From: Desulfamplus magnetovallimortis
GTDB lineage: Bacteria > Desulfobacterota > Desulfobacteria > Desulfobacterales > Desulfobacteraceae
Direction: 5' to 3'
NCBI RefSeq assembly: GCF_900170035.1
Contig: NZ_LT828541.1
Location: 540,042 to 600,802 of the forward strand
DNA length: 60,761 nucleotides
The position numbers were made by a program, and so were the translations under genes. Shown here piece after piece: positions 45,762-55,334 of this stretch. Positions within the stretch are counted from its first letter, which is position 1. The number at the start of each line of letters is the position of its first letter. The notes below the pieces were generated by a model. That model had not been told where the DNA came from. It did no database searches and saw nothing but the letters and a program-made list of their open reading frames with translations.

Positions 45762-46694
45762 TTACGATATCAAATCAAGATTCAAAATGCCACTTTTTTC
45801 ATAATTCCTCTGAACCATCCCCATTACCATGTAAACCAGAAGAGCCGCTGCAAAATCAGATGCCGTATCATTTTCTACCGGTGCAAGCTCAACAATATCG
45901 AAACCGATGACGTTTCTACCGTATATACAGCGTTCAAGAAGTGCAATTGTATCATACCAGCCGATACCACCTGGAACAGGTGTTCCTGTTGCACGAATAA
46001 CAGAAGGATCAAGGCCATCAACATCAATGGTGATGTAAATATTGTCCGGAAAGTCCTGCGGGAGAAGTTGGCGGGGTAAGCCATTCAACCCTTTGAGATA
46101 TATATCACGGGCATCTATGCAGGAAATTGACTTCTCCTTTCTGAATTTTACCTCCTCAAAACACAATGCCCTTACGCCTATTTGAAACAGGGGTAGGTCA
46201 AGATCATCAACTGCTCTTCTCATTACAGATGCATGGCTTAATGGATCACCTTCATATTCATCCCTAAGATCTGCATGGGCATCAATCTGGATAATTCCAA
46301 ATGGGGACAAAGGTCTTGATGCATAATGAGAATGCAGTGCACGAAGCGCACCCAATGTAACTGTATGTTCTCCGCCAAGAATAACTGGAATTGCATTACA
46401 GTCCAGTGATGCATTTACAGAATTTTCGATATGGGAGAGAATTTCTTCTGTATTTCCTGTGCAGTCAACGCATTCAACTGTGTGTATTCCCATGTCAAGG
46501 GGAATCGAAAAACCATCCCAGGCCTCAAGCTGTTGAGATGCCTCAAGAATTGCAAAGGGTCCTTGATCTGTGCCTCTGCCATAGGATACAGAGCGCTCCA
46601 TGGGAACAGGGATTACATGAAACAGTGAATGTTCTTTCCTGTTCTCTGTCACTTCTGATGCTAAAAAGTCAGAAAATCCTTTAGGTATAACCAT
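45762..46694 (-). CDS. speB: Agmatinase (agmatine ureohydrolase)
   Basis: The 310-residue manganese enzyme converts agmatine to putrescine and urea. The ureohydrolase signatures GGEHTVTLGALR, IDAHADLRDEYEG, SHASVMRR and ITIDVDGLDPSVI hold the two-manganese ligands (His and Asp residues). It is the second step of the arginine route whose other enzymes (speA, CASDH, nspC) lie just upstream. An F3 element ends immediately before its start region. Confidence 0.93.
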   Translation of the reverse strand: MVIPKGFSDFLASEVTENRKEHSLFHVIPVPMERSVSYGRGTDQGPFAILEASQQLEAWDGFSIPLDMGIHTVECVDCTGNTEEILSHIENSVNASLDCNAIPVILGGEHTVTLGALRALHSHYASRPLSPFGIIQIDAHADLRDEYEGDPLSHASVMRRAVDDLDLPLFQIGVRALCFEEVKFRKEKSISCIDARDIYLKGLNGLPRQLLPQDFPDNIYITIDVDGLDPSVIRATGTPVPGGIGWYDTIALLERCIYGRNVIGFDIVELAPVENDTASDFAAALLVYMVMGMVQRNYEKSGILNLDLIS

Positions 46695-46698
46695 AATC

Positions 46699-46741
46699 TC
46701 TTTACCGTGAAAATGACTATCATTTTTATATTTGGGGAGAT
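46699..46741 (-). repeat. F3 stem-loop element before speB
   Basis: On the minus strand it reads CCCCAAATATAAAAATGATA then GTCATTTTCACGGTAAA, matching the copy before tRNA-Pyl at 14394. It contains AAAATGA / TCATTTT as an inverted pair. It ends about five bases from the speB start codon, so it lies in the untranslated leader or promoter. Confidence 0.7.
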
Positions 46742-46742
46742 G

Positions 46743-46858
46743 ATTAATACTCGTCAGTCATAAGTTCTCTAAATGGAGACCGCAGATAGTATTTCTCAAA
46801 GTATTGAAAGTACAATATGTGGTAGTGGATTTGAGAAGTTAGGACTCTTGAGATTAAT
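46743..46858. repeat. F5 inverted-repeat element, right of speB
   Basis: ATTAATACTCGTCAGTCATA and the inverted GAGAAGTTAGGACTCTTGAG end resemble the copy at 45541. The two copies bracket speB and its F3 leader, like a composite insertion. Confidence 0.6.
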
Positions 46859-46874
46859 ACAATAAAGCATAAAG

Positions 46875-48089
46875 TTATGAAAGCCGACTTTTGAAATCGT
46901 CATAGCTGAATTGCCTGACCATCTCAACGCACTTTTTGCCATGGGGAACAAGGGCAATGTCAGGCAGTTTTACTCCGTTGAAAGTATTGGTTTTAACCAT
47001 GGAGTAGATTGCCATATCAGTAAATACAAGCCTATCCCCAACCTTGAGTGGCTCATCAAAGGAGTACACTCCTGCAATGTCACCGGCAAGACATGAAAGC
47101 CCTCCAATCCGGCAGGTGTATCTCTTTTCCCCTTGTTTTCCGGAACCCATTATATATGGACGGTATGGTGCCTCCATAACATCAGGCATGTGGGCAGGTA
47201 CGCATGCATCCATTATGGCTATATCCATATCACTGCCTTTTATGATATCAAGAATTGTCACCACAAGAAACCCTGCATTTAAAGCAACAGCCTCACCTGG
47301 TTCAAGATATACCTCAACGCCCCATTTTTGTCTGAATTTTTGTATTGTTGTGATGAGAAGTTTCATATTATATCCAGGACGGGTTATATGGTGTCCTCCG
47401 CCAAAATTGACATATTTCATTTTTCCTATCAGATCACCAAAACCCTTTTCCACTGCCTTGATTGTTCTTTCAAGGCAGTCGGCATCCTGCTCACAAAGGT
47501 TGTGCCAGTGAAGACCTGAAATATCATGGACAAGATCCTCCCTGAAATTGATACGCCTTACACCCAGCCTGGAGCCAGGTGCACATGGGTCATATATTGG
47601 CAGTGCCCCTTCAGAATGCTCAGGATTAATTCGGATACCAATCTCAATCATGCGCCCTGATGCAGAGTTGCTTTTATCAATGATGGGTTTGAAGCGTTCC
47701 ATCTGGTCAAATGAATTGAAAATAAGATGATCCGAGGTATTGCATAGATCAACAATATCAGATTCAGAGTATGCTGCTGCAAATGTATGAACCTCTTTGT
47801 TGAAATTCTCACGGCCAAGCCTTGCCTCATGGGGAGAGCTTGCACATATGCCGTCAAGATAGCTGCGAACCAGTGGAAAAACCCGAAACATTGCAAAACA
47901 TTTCAGGGCAAGCAATATTTTGCAGTTAGTCTGACTGCGAACATGTGAGAGTGTTTCAAGGTTTTGGGCAAGAAGGTTCTCATCAACAACAAAGCAAGGG
48001 CTGACAACTTTCTCAGGATTGAAATTGAGCATTTCAATAATCTTTTCGTATGGAGAATCAATGGCTTCATGATTGACAGATTGAGTCAT
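46875..48089 (-). CDS. nspC: Carboxy(nor)spermidine decarboxylase
   Basis: The product is a 404-residue PLP decarboxylase of the fold-III (alanine racemase-like) group. It removes the carboxyl from carboxyspermidine to give spermidine. The PLP lysine is K63 in ILLALKCFAMFR; HWHNLCEQD, GGGHHITRPGY and DACVPAHMPDV carry other family residues. The start lies one codon after the CASDH stop, in the same reading frame, so a UAG suppressor event would fuse the two enzymes. Ends in UAA. Confidence 0.93.
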   Translation of the reverse strand: MTQSVNHEAIDSPYEKIIEMLNFNPEKVVSPCFVVDENLLAQNLETLSHVRSQTNCKILLALKCFAMFRVFPLVRSYLDGICASSPHEARLGRENFNKEVHTFAAAYSESDIVDLCNTSDHLIFNSFDQMERFKPIIDKSNSASGRMIEIGIRINPEHSEGALPIYDPCAPGSRLGVRRINFREDLVHDISGLHWHNLCEQDADCLERTIKAVEKGFGDLIGKMKYVNFGGGHHITRPGYNMKLLITTIQKFRQKWGVEVYLEPGEAVALNAGFLVVTILDIIKGSDMDIAIMDACVPAHMPDVMEAPYRPYIMGSGKQGEKRYTCRIGGLSCLAGDIAGVYSFDEPLKVGDRLVFTDMAIYSMVKTNTFNGVKLPDIALVPHGKKCVEMVRQFSYDDFKSRLS

Positions 48090-48092
48090 CTT

Positions 48093-49286
48093 CTAATCAA
48101 CCTCTACAGCTTTCCAGGGCAGGCCATATAGATTAAGATTATCCATGAAAGGATCTGGATCAAACTCTTCCATATTCCAGACACCTGGCCTGTGCCATTT
48201 TTTCTCAAGCATCATTTTGGCTCCTATCATGGCAGGAACACCTGTGGTGTAGGAGATGGCCTGGGAGCCGACCTCTTCATAACATGCCTCATGGCTGCAT
48301 ATATTATAGACATAAAGCTTTTTGGGTTGACCATCTTTTATGCCTTTTAGCAGGCAGCCTATGCAGGTACGCCCCTGGGTAAGAGGGCCTAATGATGCAG
48401 GTTCCGGAAGCACTGATTTTAAAAATTTCAGGGGAACCACAGGAGTACCATTGTATTCAACTGTGTCAATCCTGGTCATGCCTACATTTTCAAGCACCCT
48501 TAAATGGGTGAGATACTGCTCTGAAAAGGTCATCCAGAATCGTGCACGTTTAAGCCCCTTAAGGTGCATGACCAGAGATTCAAGCTCTTCATGATACATG
48601 AGATAACATTTCTTTTTGCCGATCTTTTCAGGAAAATCATATGTCATTGACCATGAAAGGGGATCTGTTTCCACCCACTCTCCATGATCCCAGAATCTTC
48701 CCCTCTGTGTAATCTCCCTAATGTTGATTTCAGGATTGAAGTTTGTGGCAAAATGCTGCCCATGATCTCCTGCATTGCAGTCAATTATATCAAGTTCATG
48801 GATCTCATCAAAATGGTGCTTTTGTGCCCAGGCACAAAAAACATTGGTAACTCCCGGGTCAAAGCCTGAACCAAGAAGTGCCATAATACCTTTTTCCAGA
48901 AATTTTTTCTTATATGCCCACTGCCATTTATATTCAAATTTTGCCTCGTCAGGGGGTTCATAGTTTGCAGTATCAAGATAATCAATTCCTGCATCAAGAC
49001 ATGCGTCCATCAATGGTAGATCCTGATACGGAAGAGCAAGGTTAACCACAATGTCAGGTTTGATCCTGTCAAGGAATGATTTTGTCTCTGATACATTGTC
49101 AGCATCAATGGCAAAAGTTGATATTGAGCGGCCGGTACGCTCTTTGATGCTTTGTGCAATGGCATCACATTTATGTATTGTACGACTAGCCAGTATTATT
49201 TCAGAAAAAATTTCAGGGAGTTGAGCACATTTATGGGCTGTGACACTTCCCACACCTCCAGCACCTATAATCAAAATTTTTGACAT
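48093..49286 (-). CDS. Carboxy(nor)spermidine synthase/saccharopine dehydrogenase family
   Basis: The 397-residue NADPH-binding enzyme joins putrescine with aspartate semialdehyde to form carboxyspermidine. ILIIGAGGVGSVTAHKC is the nucleotide-binding motif, and GSGFDPGVTNVFCAWAQKH and DYLDTANYEPPDEAKFEYKW are typical of the saccharopine dehydrogenase-like family member used in this pathway. GGAG nine bases before ATG fixes the start. The stop is UAG (48095-48093), followed by AAG and then the ATG of nspC, all in one frame. Confidence 0.92.
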   Translation of the reverse strand: MSKILIIGAGGVGSVTAHKCAQLPEIFSEIILASRTIHKCDAIAQSIKERTGRSISTFAIDADNVSETKSFLDRIKPDIVVNLALPYQDLPLMDACLDAGIDYLDTANYEPPDEAKFEYKWQWAYKKKFLEKGIMALLGSGFDPGVTNVFCAWAQKHHFDEIHELDIIDCNAGDHGQHFATNFNPEINIREITQRGRFWDHGEWVETDPLSWSMTYDFPEKIGKKKCYLMYHEELESLVMHLKGLKRARFWMTFSEQYLTHLRVLENVGMTRIDTVEYNGTPVVPLKFLKSVLPEPASLGPLTQGRTCIGCLLKGIKDGQPKKLYVYNICSHEACYEEVGSQAISYTTGVPAMIGAKMMLEKKWHRPGVWNMEEFDPDPFMDNLNLYGLPWKAVEVD

Positions 49287-49343
49287 TTTAAGTTACTCCA
49301 TTATTGTTTTTTTTAAGGTTTGATTGTCGGGTAAAACATATAA

Positions 49344-49519
49344 ACTCAAAAAACCACACCCATAAACTTTTGAACCTTGTCAATACTGTCTGAATCAGGA
49401 TGCCCAGGATAACCAGGATTTACAGGATAAAAATTTTGATCATCCTGTAAATCCCGGTTATCCTGATTCAGACAAATGTAATAAATATCAAAAAAGCCAA
49501 CAAGGTATCAGTTTTGAGT
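49344..49519. repeat. F1 palindromic repeat
   Basis: A full copy from ACTCAAAAAACCACACCC to GGTATCAGTTTTGAGT, with GTCTGAATCAGGATGCCC and GGTTATCCTGATTCAGAC inside. It separates speA from CASDH. Confidence 0.85.
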
Positions 49520-49530
49520 ATAAAAACAAG

Positions 49531-51444
49531 TTATCGTTCAAAATATGTGTATCCCCTCAAACCCATCTCATAGGCCTGCATGATTTCTCGCCTCTCCTGT
49601 GCTGTAATATTACCCTTCCGGACAGCCCTTTCTGCAGTCTTTCTGAAACGGACAAGCAGGCGTTTAGGATCATACTCCACATAGGATAGTATATCTGAAA
49701 CACTGTCCCCTTCAAGTTCTCCCACAAATTCGTACTCTCCGTTGTCAAGTACCCTGATCGTGACAACATTTGTGTCTCCAAGCAGATTATGAAGATCTCC
49801 AAGTGTCTCTTGATAGGCTCCAACCAGAAATGCTCCAAGATAGTACTCCTGTGAATCATTAAGCTCATGGAGCGGAAGAAATCTTTTGATATCATGGCGG
49901 TCAATAAAGTGATCAATCTTTCCGTCGCAGTCACAGGTAATATCGGCTATGATGGCATTTCTGATAGGCTCTTCATTAAGTCGATGGATGGGCATAACAG
50001 GAAAAAGCTGATCAATTGCCCATGCATCAGGCAGAGATTGAAATACGCTGAAATTACAGTAGTATATATCTGATAGCGCCCGCTCAATATCAGAGATTTC
50101 CGGAGTAACATGCTTGAGTTCCTTGGAGACACGGGCAATCTCGTTGATGGTTGTCCAGAAGATTTTTTCTGCAAGGGATCGTTGTCTAAGGGTTATCTTG
50201 CCATGGTTAAAAAGCTGCCTGACTTCATCCCTGTAGTAAATAGTATCATTGAAACACTCCTGAATATTGCGAACAGAGAGAGTATGCAAGGTGTCATACA
50301 TGTATTTGATTTGAGGCGGACACTTTTCAGGCAGCTCTTCAGGAAGGGGATCCGGTTGAAACTGTGTAACATCAAGCACATTAAAAAGCAGCATTGAGTA
50401 GTAGGCAACAAGAGCTCTTCCAGATTCAGTGATAATTGTGGGGTGGGGCACTCCTGTCTCATCTAAGGATGTCATAACAGCTTCAACAATATCTGTGCAG
50501 TACTCATTCAGGGTATAGTTTCTGCTGCTCAGAAAATTGGACTGGGAGCCGTCGTAGTCCACAGCAAGGCCTCCGCCCAAATCAAGATATTTAAGCTGTG
50601 CCCCCTCCTGCACAAGGCCGGCAAAGACTCTGCAAGCCTCGTTAACTGCTGTGCGGATCTCCCTGATATTGGATATCTGTGAACCAAGGTGATAATGAAG
50701 AAGCTGAAGGCTTTCAAGCATGCCTTCTTGTTTAAGATAATCCACGGCCGCAATAATCTGGGTTGTATTAAGGCCAAAAATGCTACGTTCTCCTCCAGAT
50801 TCTCCCCAGTGTCCCCCGGCCTGGGTTGCAAGTTTTATCCTGACTCCAAGAATCGGTGTGGCATTGAGCTTTCTTGATCTCTCAATTATGAGAGGAAGTT
50901 CGCCTGGCATCTCCAGAACCATGATGCATTTATAGCCAATTTTGGTTGCATACAGCGCAAGATCAACAAACTCTTCATCTTTATAGCCATTGCAGATGAG
51001 AGGGGCTTTTTTGTCAGTCATCATACCCATGGCTGCAATAAGCTCAGCTTTGCTTCCTGCTTCAAGGCCGTGATGGTATTTGGAACCATAGTGGGTAATC
51101 TCTTCTATGACCTGTTGCTGCTGGTTAACCTTGATTGGATATGCACCCTGGAAAGTGCCTTTATAGTCAAGTTCCTGCATTGCTGCAAGAAAGCAGTCAT
51201 TGAGTGCTGCAATCTGGGAATCTAGTATATTTTCAATGCGAAGCAACACAGGCATTCCAAGGCCCCGGGCTTCAATACCTTCAACAATTTCACGAATACT
51301 GACAGCTCGTTTTACACAACCAGGAGATGGCATGACCATGACATCACCGTTGTTGTCAATCTTGAAGTAGCCCCCTCCCCACTCGTTGATTCCATAGAGC
51401 TCGGCAGATTTTGTAATGTTCCATCTTTCCAGTGTATGGTTCAC
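49531..51444 (-). CDS. speA: Biosynthetic arginine decarboxylase
   Basis: The 637-residue PLP enzyme decarboxylates arginine to agmatine, the first step of the route to spermidine. The PLP lysine is K105 in GAYPIKVNQQQQ; GYKDEEFVDLAL, HYHLGSQISNIREI, LDLGGGLAVDYDGS and ESGRALVAYY are the family's cofactor and dimer segments. Length and order match E. coli SpeA. Start is GTG 51444, with AGGAG seven bases upstream. The F1 element at 49344 lies downstream, ahead of CASDH. Confidence 0.95.
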   Translation of the reverse strand: MNHTLERWNITKSAELYGINEWGGGYFKIDNNGDVMVMPSPGCVKRAVSIREIVEGIEARGLGMPVLLRIENILDSQIAALNDCFLAAMQELDYKGTFQGAYPIKVNQQQQVIEEITHYGSKYHHGLEAGSKAELIAAMGMMTDKKAPLICNGYKDEEFVDLALYATKIGYKCIMVLEMPGELPLIIERSRKLNATPILGVRIKLATQAGGHWGESGGERSIFGLNTTQIIAAVDYLKQEGMLESLQLLHYHLGSQISNIREIRTAVNEACRVFAGLVQEGAQLKYLDLGGGLAVDYDGSQSNFLSSRNYTLNEYCTDIVEAVMTSLDETGVPHPTIITESGRALVAYYSMLLFNVLDVTQFQPDPLPEELPEKCPPQIKYMYDTLHTLSVRNIQECFNDTIYYRDEVRQLFNHGKITLRQRSLAEKIFWTTINEIARVSKELKHVTPEISDIERALSDIYYCNFSVFQSLPDAWAIDQLFPVMPIHRLNEEPIRNAIIADITCDCDGKIDHFIDRHDIKRFLPLHELNDSQEYYLGAFLVGAYQETLGDLHNLLGDTNVVTIRVLDNGEYEFVGELEGDSVSDILSYVEYDPKRLLVRFRKTAERAVRKGNITAQERREIMQAYEMGLRGYTYFER

Positions 51445-51660
51445 AGATAGACTCCTGTAATACTCAAAGTTGACACCTTGGTGCTAAAGTACAAAAGAGT
51501 ATGAAAGTTGACTCTAAAGTAATATGCATCTTTCTACTCCTTGATTTGCTTATTTTTCTGAAACTCCAAAAAAAGTTTAAACCATGCCTTTTACCAGTTT
51601 ATGAAAGGGTTTATCAAGAAACTTTTTTGTAGGCTCTCTGAAATATGCCAAAACGAAGTT

Positions 51661-53814
51661 TTATACTTTGAATTTGTTAACCATGTCACGAAGTGCTGCT
51701 GCCAGATGACTCAGTTGCCCGGCATTTTCATTTACCTGACTTGCATGTTTGGAAATTTCCGTAGCAGAGTCGTTTACATCAGATATTTCAATTGAGATCT
51801 CGTCTGCTGCTGATGAAGTCCTGGAAAGATTGTCATTGATCTCAAGGATCCCCTGTGAAGAGTTGGCAACATTAATGGATATCTCCTTTGTGGTTGCTGT
51901 CTGCTCTTCAACAGCATCTGCAATACCTGCAACAATATTATTGACATCATCAATAACCAGTGAAATGTTATGGATATTTTCTCCGGCAAGTTTACTTGAG
52001 TTCTGAATCTCATTTATCTGATCATTGATTTTTAGGGTGGCATCTGCTGTCTGGCGGGCAAGTGCCTTGATTTCGTTGGCAACCACTGCAAATCCCTTTC
52101 CTGCTTCACCTGCTCTTGAGGATTCAATGGTGGCATTTAGTGCCAGAAGATTTGTCTGCTCTGAAATTTCAGTGATCACCTCTGTGATTTTACCAATTTC
52201 CATTGCAAGCTCCCTTAACCTTCCTACATTTTCAGTTGCCATGGATGACTGATCAACTGCTTTTTGGCTGATCTCTCTTGCATTGATTGTACTGCGGGCA
52301 ATTTCGTTTATGGTGGAGGTCATCTCCTCTGTGGCACTTGCTATGGTGTTAATGTTTGTGGTGCTTTGTTCCATTGCCGTTGAAACTGACTTTATATTGT
52401 CATTCATGTCAAGGGTTGACTTTTTGGCTTCACCAACCTTTAGTGATACTGAGTCTGATACACTATGGGTCACAGATGAGACATCGCTCATCTCTTCAGC
52501 ACTTTTTTCAAGCAGATGAACATGTTCTTTTATCTGTTGAATCATTTGCTGTAGATTGGCAATAAACTGATTAAACCAGTGGGCAAGTTCCCCTGCCTCA
52601 TCCTTTGAAATCTCTTTTATTCTTCTGGTCAGATCCCCCTGGCCTTCGGCAATATCCTTAAGAACAAGGCTTGTCTCTATAATAGGTCTGGATATTCTTC
52701 GTGAGACATAAAATGTAACTATTAGTATTATCAAACATACAAGAGCAATTACCACTATCTGCTTTACAGAATTACTGATCATCATGTTATTCAGCTCTTC
52801 GGTCTTCATGGCAACGGCTTCTTCGATATCATTGATATAGACACCTGTTCCGATAATCCAGCCATAAGGCTCAAAAAGTTTTACAAATGAGACTTTGGCA
52901 ACAGGCTCTTTTTGCCCGGGTTTTGGCCACATGTACTCCACGAAACCTTCTCCATTTTCCTTACAGACAGAGACCATCTCTCTAAAAAGATATTTGCCGT
53001 TGGGGTCTTTAATGCCACTTATATCCTTGCCGTCAAGCTCGGGTTTTATGGGATGCATCACCATTTCAAGGTCTAAATTGTGAATCCAGAAGTAGTCTGA
53101 CTTATCAGGTCCGTATCTCAGAGAGCCAATCTCTTTTTTACTGCGCTCCTTGAAACCTTTTTCAGCAGATTTAAGTGAGAGGCTGGAGCCAACAATCCAG
53201 TTCCATGGCCTGAAGATCTTTGCATATGCGATTCTGGGATCATTGTCATTTGTATCTTTTTTATACCACATGTAATTAAAAAATGCTTCACCTGCTTCAA
53301 TGTTGTTTCTGAGCAAATCCGGAAACAGATAGTTGCCCTGGGTATCTTTTAGAGCCTTTACATCTTTTCCTATAAGCTCGGGAAATTTTGGGTTTGCAAT
53401 CATCTTCAAATCAGTGTCAGTTATCCAGAACACTGTATCACCATCATACTTTAAAGATGTTATCTGTTTTATTGCAGTTTGCTGTTTTTTCTGAAGGTCT
53501 CCTTCTGTCTCCTTTTCAACAAACCCAATTGTACCGTGGGCAACTTCAACTGCATTTTTCAGTCTCAAGCTGACAGTGTCGCGGATTCTTTCATAATTAT
53601 TGCCCTCTTTATGAGCTGTTTCAACTATGGCGTAGGCATTTTCGGTTAATAACTTTAAAGCAGCGGTTTTATGACTAAAAAGAGTCTCTTTTGTAGTTTT
53701 GATTTCAATATCCCGCTGTTTTTTGATTGATGCTACAGAAATGGCAATGGAGGTTAATCCCAGAATTCCTACTACACTGAAAACCAACAAGATAAGTTTT
53801 GCTGTAATTTTCAT
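51661..53814 (-). CDS. Methyl-accepting chemotaxis protein with two Cache domains
   Basis: The 717-residue chemoreceptor has a first membrane segment at about 7-29, two successive periplasmic sCache_2-like domains (about 75-205 and 215-325, each with the pattern [17 protein letters not shown] or [15 protein letters not shown] and VGSSL or IGTGVY), a second membrane segment at about 345-370, a HAMP region, and the MCP signalling domain. The hairpin reads [20 protein letters not shown]. The ligand is probably a small organic acid, as for related Cache domains. No CheA or CheW is near. Confidence 0.9.
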   Translation of the reverse strand: MKITAKLILLVFSVVGILGLTSIAISVASIKKQRDIEIKTTKETLFSHKTAALKLLTENAYAIVETAHKEGNNYERIRDTVSLRLKNAVEVAHGTIGFVEKETEGDLQKKQQTAIKQITSLKYDGDTVFWITDTDLKMIANPKFPELIGKDVKALKDTQGNYLFPDLLRNNIEAGEAFFNYMWYKKDTNDNDPRIAYAKIFRPWNWIVGSSLSLKSAEKGFKERSKKEIGSLRYGPDKSDYFWIHNLDLEMVMHPIKPELDGKDISGIKDPNGKYLFREMVSVCKENGEGFVEYMWPKPGQKEPVAKVSFVKLFEPYGWIIGTGVYINDIEEAVAMKTEELNNMMISNSVKQIVVIALVCLIILIVTFYVSRRISRPIIETSLVLKDIAEGQGDLTRRIKEISKDEAGELAHWFNQFIANLQQMIQQIKEHVHLLEKSAEEMSDVSSVTHSVSDSVSLKVGEAKKSTLDMNDNIKSVSTAMEQSTTNINTIASATEEMTSTINEIARSTINAREISQKAVDQSSMATENVGRLRELAMEIGKITEVITEISEQTNLLALNATIESSRAGEAGKGFAVVANEIKALARQTADATLKINDQINEIQNSSKLAGENIHNISLVIDDVNNIVAGIADAVEEQTATTKEISINVANSSQGILEINDNLSRTSSAADEISIEISDVNDSATEISKHASQVNENAGQLSHLAAALRDMVNKFKV

Positions 53815-53829
53815 GATATTTTTCCTTTT

Positions 53830-53921
53830 TTTTATGAAAGTTTCTATAAAATACTGTTTTTATAATGACTTTCATTTTTTTTGATTTTGACGGGTATCCG
53901 CCATGTACGCTATATTAAACT
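53830..53921. repeat. F2 repeat (degenerate)
   Basis: It reads ATGAAAGTTTCTATAAAATA, then GACTTTCAT, then the CCGCCATGTACGCTATA end. On the minus strand it opens MADTRQNQKK and then stops. The 53931-54118 interval to its right holds nothing recognised. Confidence 0.75.
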
Positions 53922-54118
53922 GTAGGGGGAAGAATCAATTTTTGACAGACAGGTAATCCATGTGGTGGCTAAAAAAAGGATTATGAAATCTCCTTTAAGC
54001 GGGCATTATGAGTTTTGATGAGAAACCCCGACAGTTGAGGTAATCTTTAAAAAAAGAGATGTATGCAAAAATATTGATATTCAGATTTCACATGAACTAT
54101 ACGATATAAAGGTTATTC

Positions 54119-54294
54119 CTCAAAGTCGAGACCTATGATCTTTTGAGCTTTGTCAATACTGTCTGAATCAGGATACCCAAGATTAACAAAGATAAGGCAG
54201 GATTGTGTATCCTGAACACCTTATCCATCCTGGTTATCCTGATTCAGACAAGTGCAATAACTGATGAAAAAAGCAATAAGATGTCGATTTTGAG
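54119..54294. repeat. F1 palindromic repeat
   Basis: A full copy from CTCAAAGTCGAGACCTATG to AAGATGTCGATTTTGAG, with the usual GTCTGAATCAGGATACCC and TATCCTGATTCAGAC palindrome. Confidence 0.85.
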
Positions 54295-54379
54295 GAGTAT
54301 AACCATATAATTCTGTTACGATGCAGCATATTTTTTTTATTAAATCACACTTATGAAGTCAAGCAGGAAAGGAGAAATT

Positions 54380-54904
54380 ATGGAAATATCAAATGCTTCA
54401 AAACATTCAATTCAACAATATAAGGCAGAAAAACACTCTGCTTCTGCCAGCATAGTATCAAATAACATGAAAAATAGCAGTTCTTCTGAATTAAATGTCA
54501 TGTTTAGTAAGTTTAAGGCAAAAATAACCTTTGAATCTTTTGAAGGTTTCAACAAACAGAATTCTGTTTTTCAGGAAACTCTTTCTGATAAGCTCTTGAA
54601 AGCAGGAAAAGACATTTTATCACCTGATTCACAGGAATCCACAAATCTTTTTGGTGATGATGGTTACTGGGGTGTAAATAAGACATCACAGCGTATCAGC
54701 GAATTTGTTCTAAAAGGTGCAGGAGAAGATATTGAGCGTTTAAAAGCCGGAAGAGAGGGTATGTTACAGGGCTTTAAAGATGCTGAAAAGGCATGGGGTG
54801 GAAAATTACCCGATATCTCATATGAGACAATGGAAAAAAGCCTTGAAGCAATTGATGAAAAAATTCGAGAGCTGGGGGGCAGCGTGGTAGATTTTTCGGC
54901 ATAG
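54380..54904 (+). CDS. Hypothetical protein resembling DUF5610
   Basis: This 174-residue soluble protein has a low-complexity Ser/Lys-rich N-terminus and a conserved-looking C-terminal part: YWGVNKTSQRISEFVLKGAG, GREGMLQGFKDAEKAWGGKL and SYETMEKSLEAIDEKI. This pattern agrees with DUF5610 as I recall it, a domain of unknown function seen in proteobacterial proteins, sometimes near flagellar genes. A GGAAAGGAGAAATT ribosome site decides for ATG 54380 over 54353. It ends in UAG, and read-through would add 16 residues. Confidence 0.65.
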   Translation: MEISNASKHSIQQYKAEKHSASASIVSNNMKNSSSSELNVMFSKFKAKITFESFEGFNKQNSVFQETLSDKLLKAGKDILSPDSQESTNLFGDDGYWGVNKTSQRISEFVLKGAGEDIERLKAGREGMLQGFKDAEKAWGGKLPDISYETMEKSLEAIDEKIRELGGSVVDFSA

Positions 54905-55088
54905 AAAATCGGCATCTTTCTATCATCCTCAAACTATAAACGCTTCCTCTAAATAAGGTTATGATTGGTAAGGTTTATTGTTGCATCCATATATTTTGTG
55001 TGTTATGGAAAATCAATTCAAATATGCTGCAATCAAGAATTCTGTCCGGCGTTTTATAACTGTCATTGATCACCCGTCTGTCACAATG

Positions 55089-55292
55089 AGTCATGAAAGT
55101 CTTTATATATCAATATGTTATGGAGGCTTTCCAATAAACCCTAATGATCGTGATGGCATCACAACGAATCATGAAAGTCCTTTAGAGCCTTAAAAGACGG
55201 GGACTTTCTTATAACGTACATGGCGGATTACCGCCACAATCGAAGGGATGAAAGTCGTTTTTAAAACAGGCTGTTACGGAGACTTTTATATA
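55089..55292. repeat. F2 repeat with degenerate upstream pieces
   Basis: A complete unit at 55213-55292 (AACGTACATGGCGGATTACC to GGAGACTTTTATATA) is preceded by two broken pieces containing CATGAAAGTC at 55091 and 55178. The complete unit's reading frame is closed after MADYRHNRRDESRF by TAA, unlike the copies at 15918 and 20830. No gene is recognised in this 430-base interval. Confidence 0.75.
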
Positions 55293-55334
55293 AAAAATGT
55301 GCAGAAATAGCTATCCAACTTGGAACAGGTAGAG

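Noticed and set aside
47044-47511. A long plus-strand frame opposite nspC
   Set aside because: It is the complementary shadow of a strongly conserved decarboxylase; no motif or ribosome site supports it.
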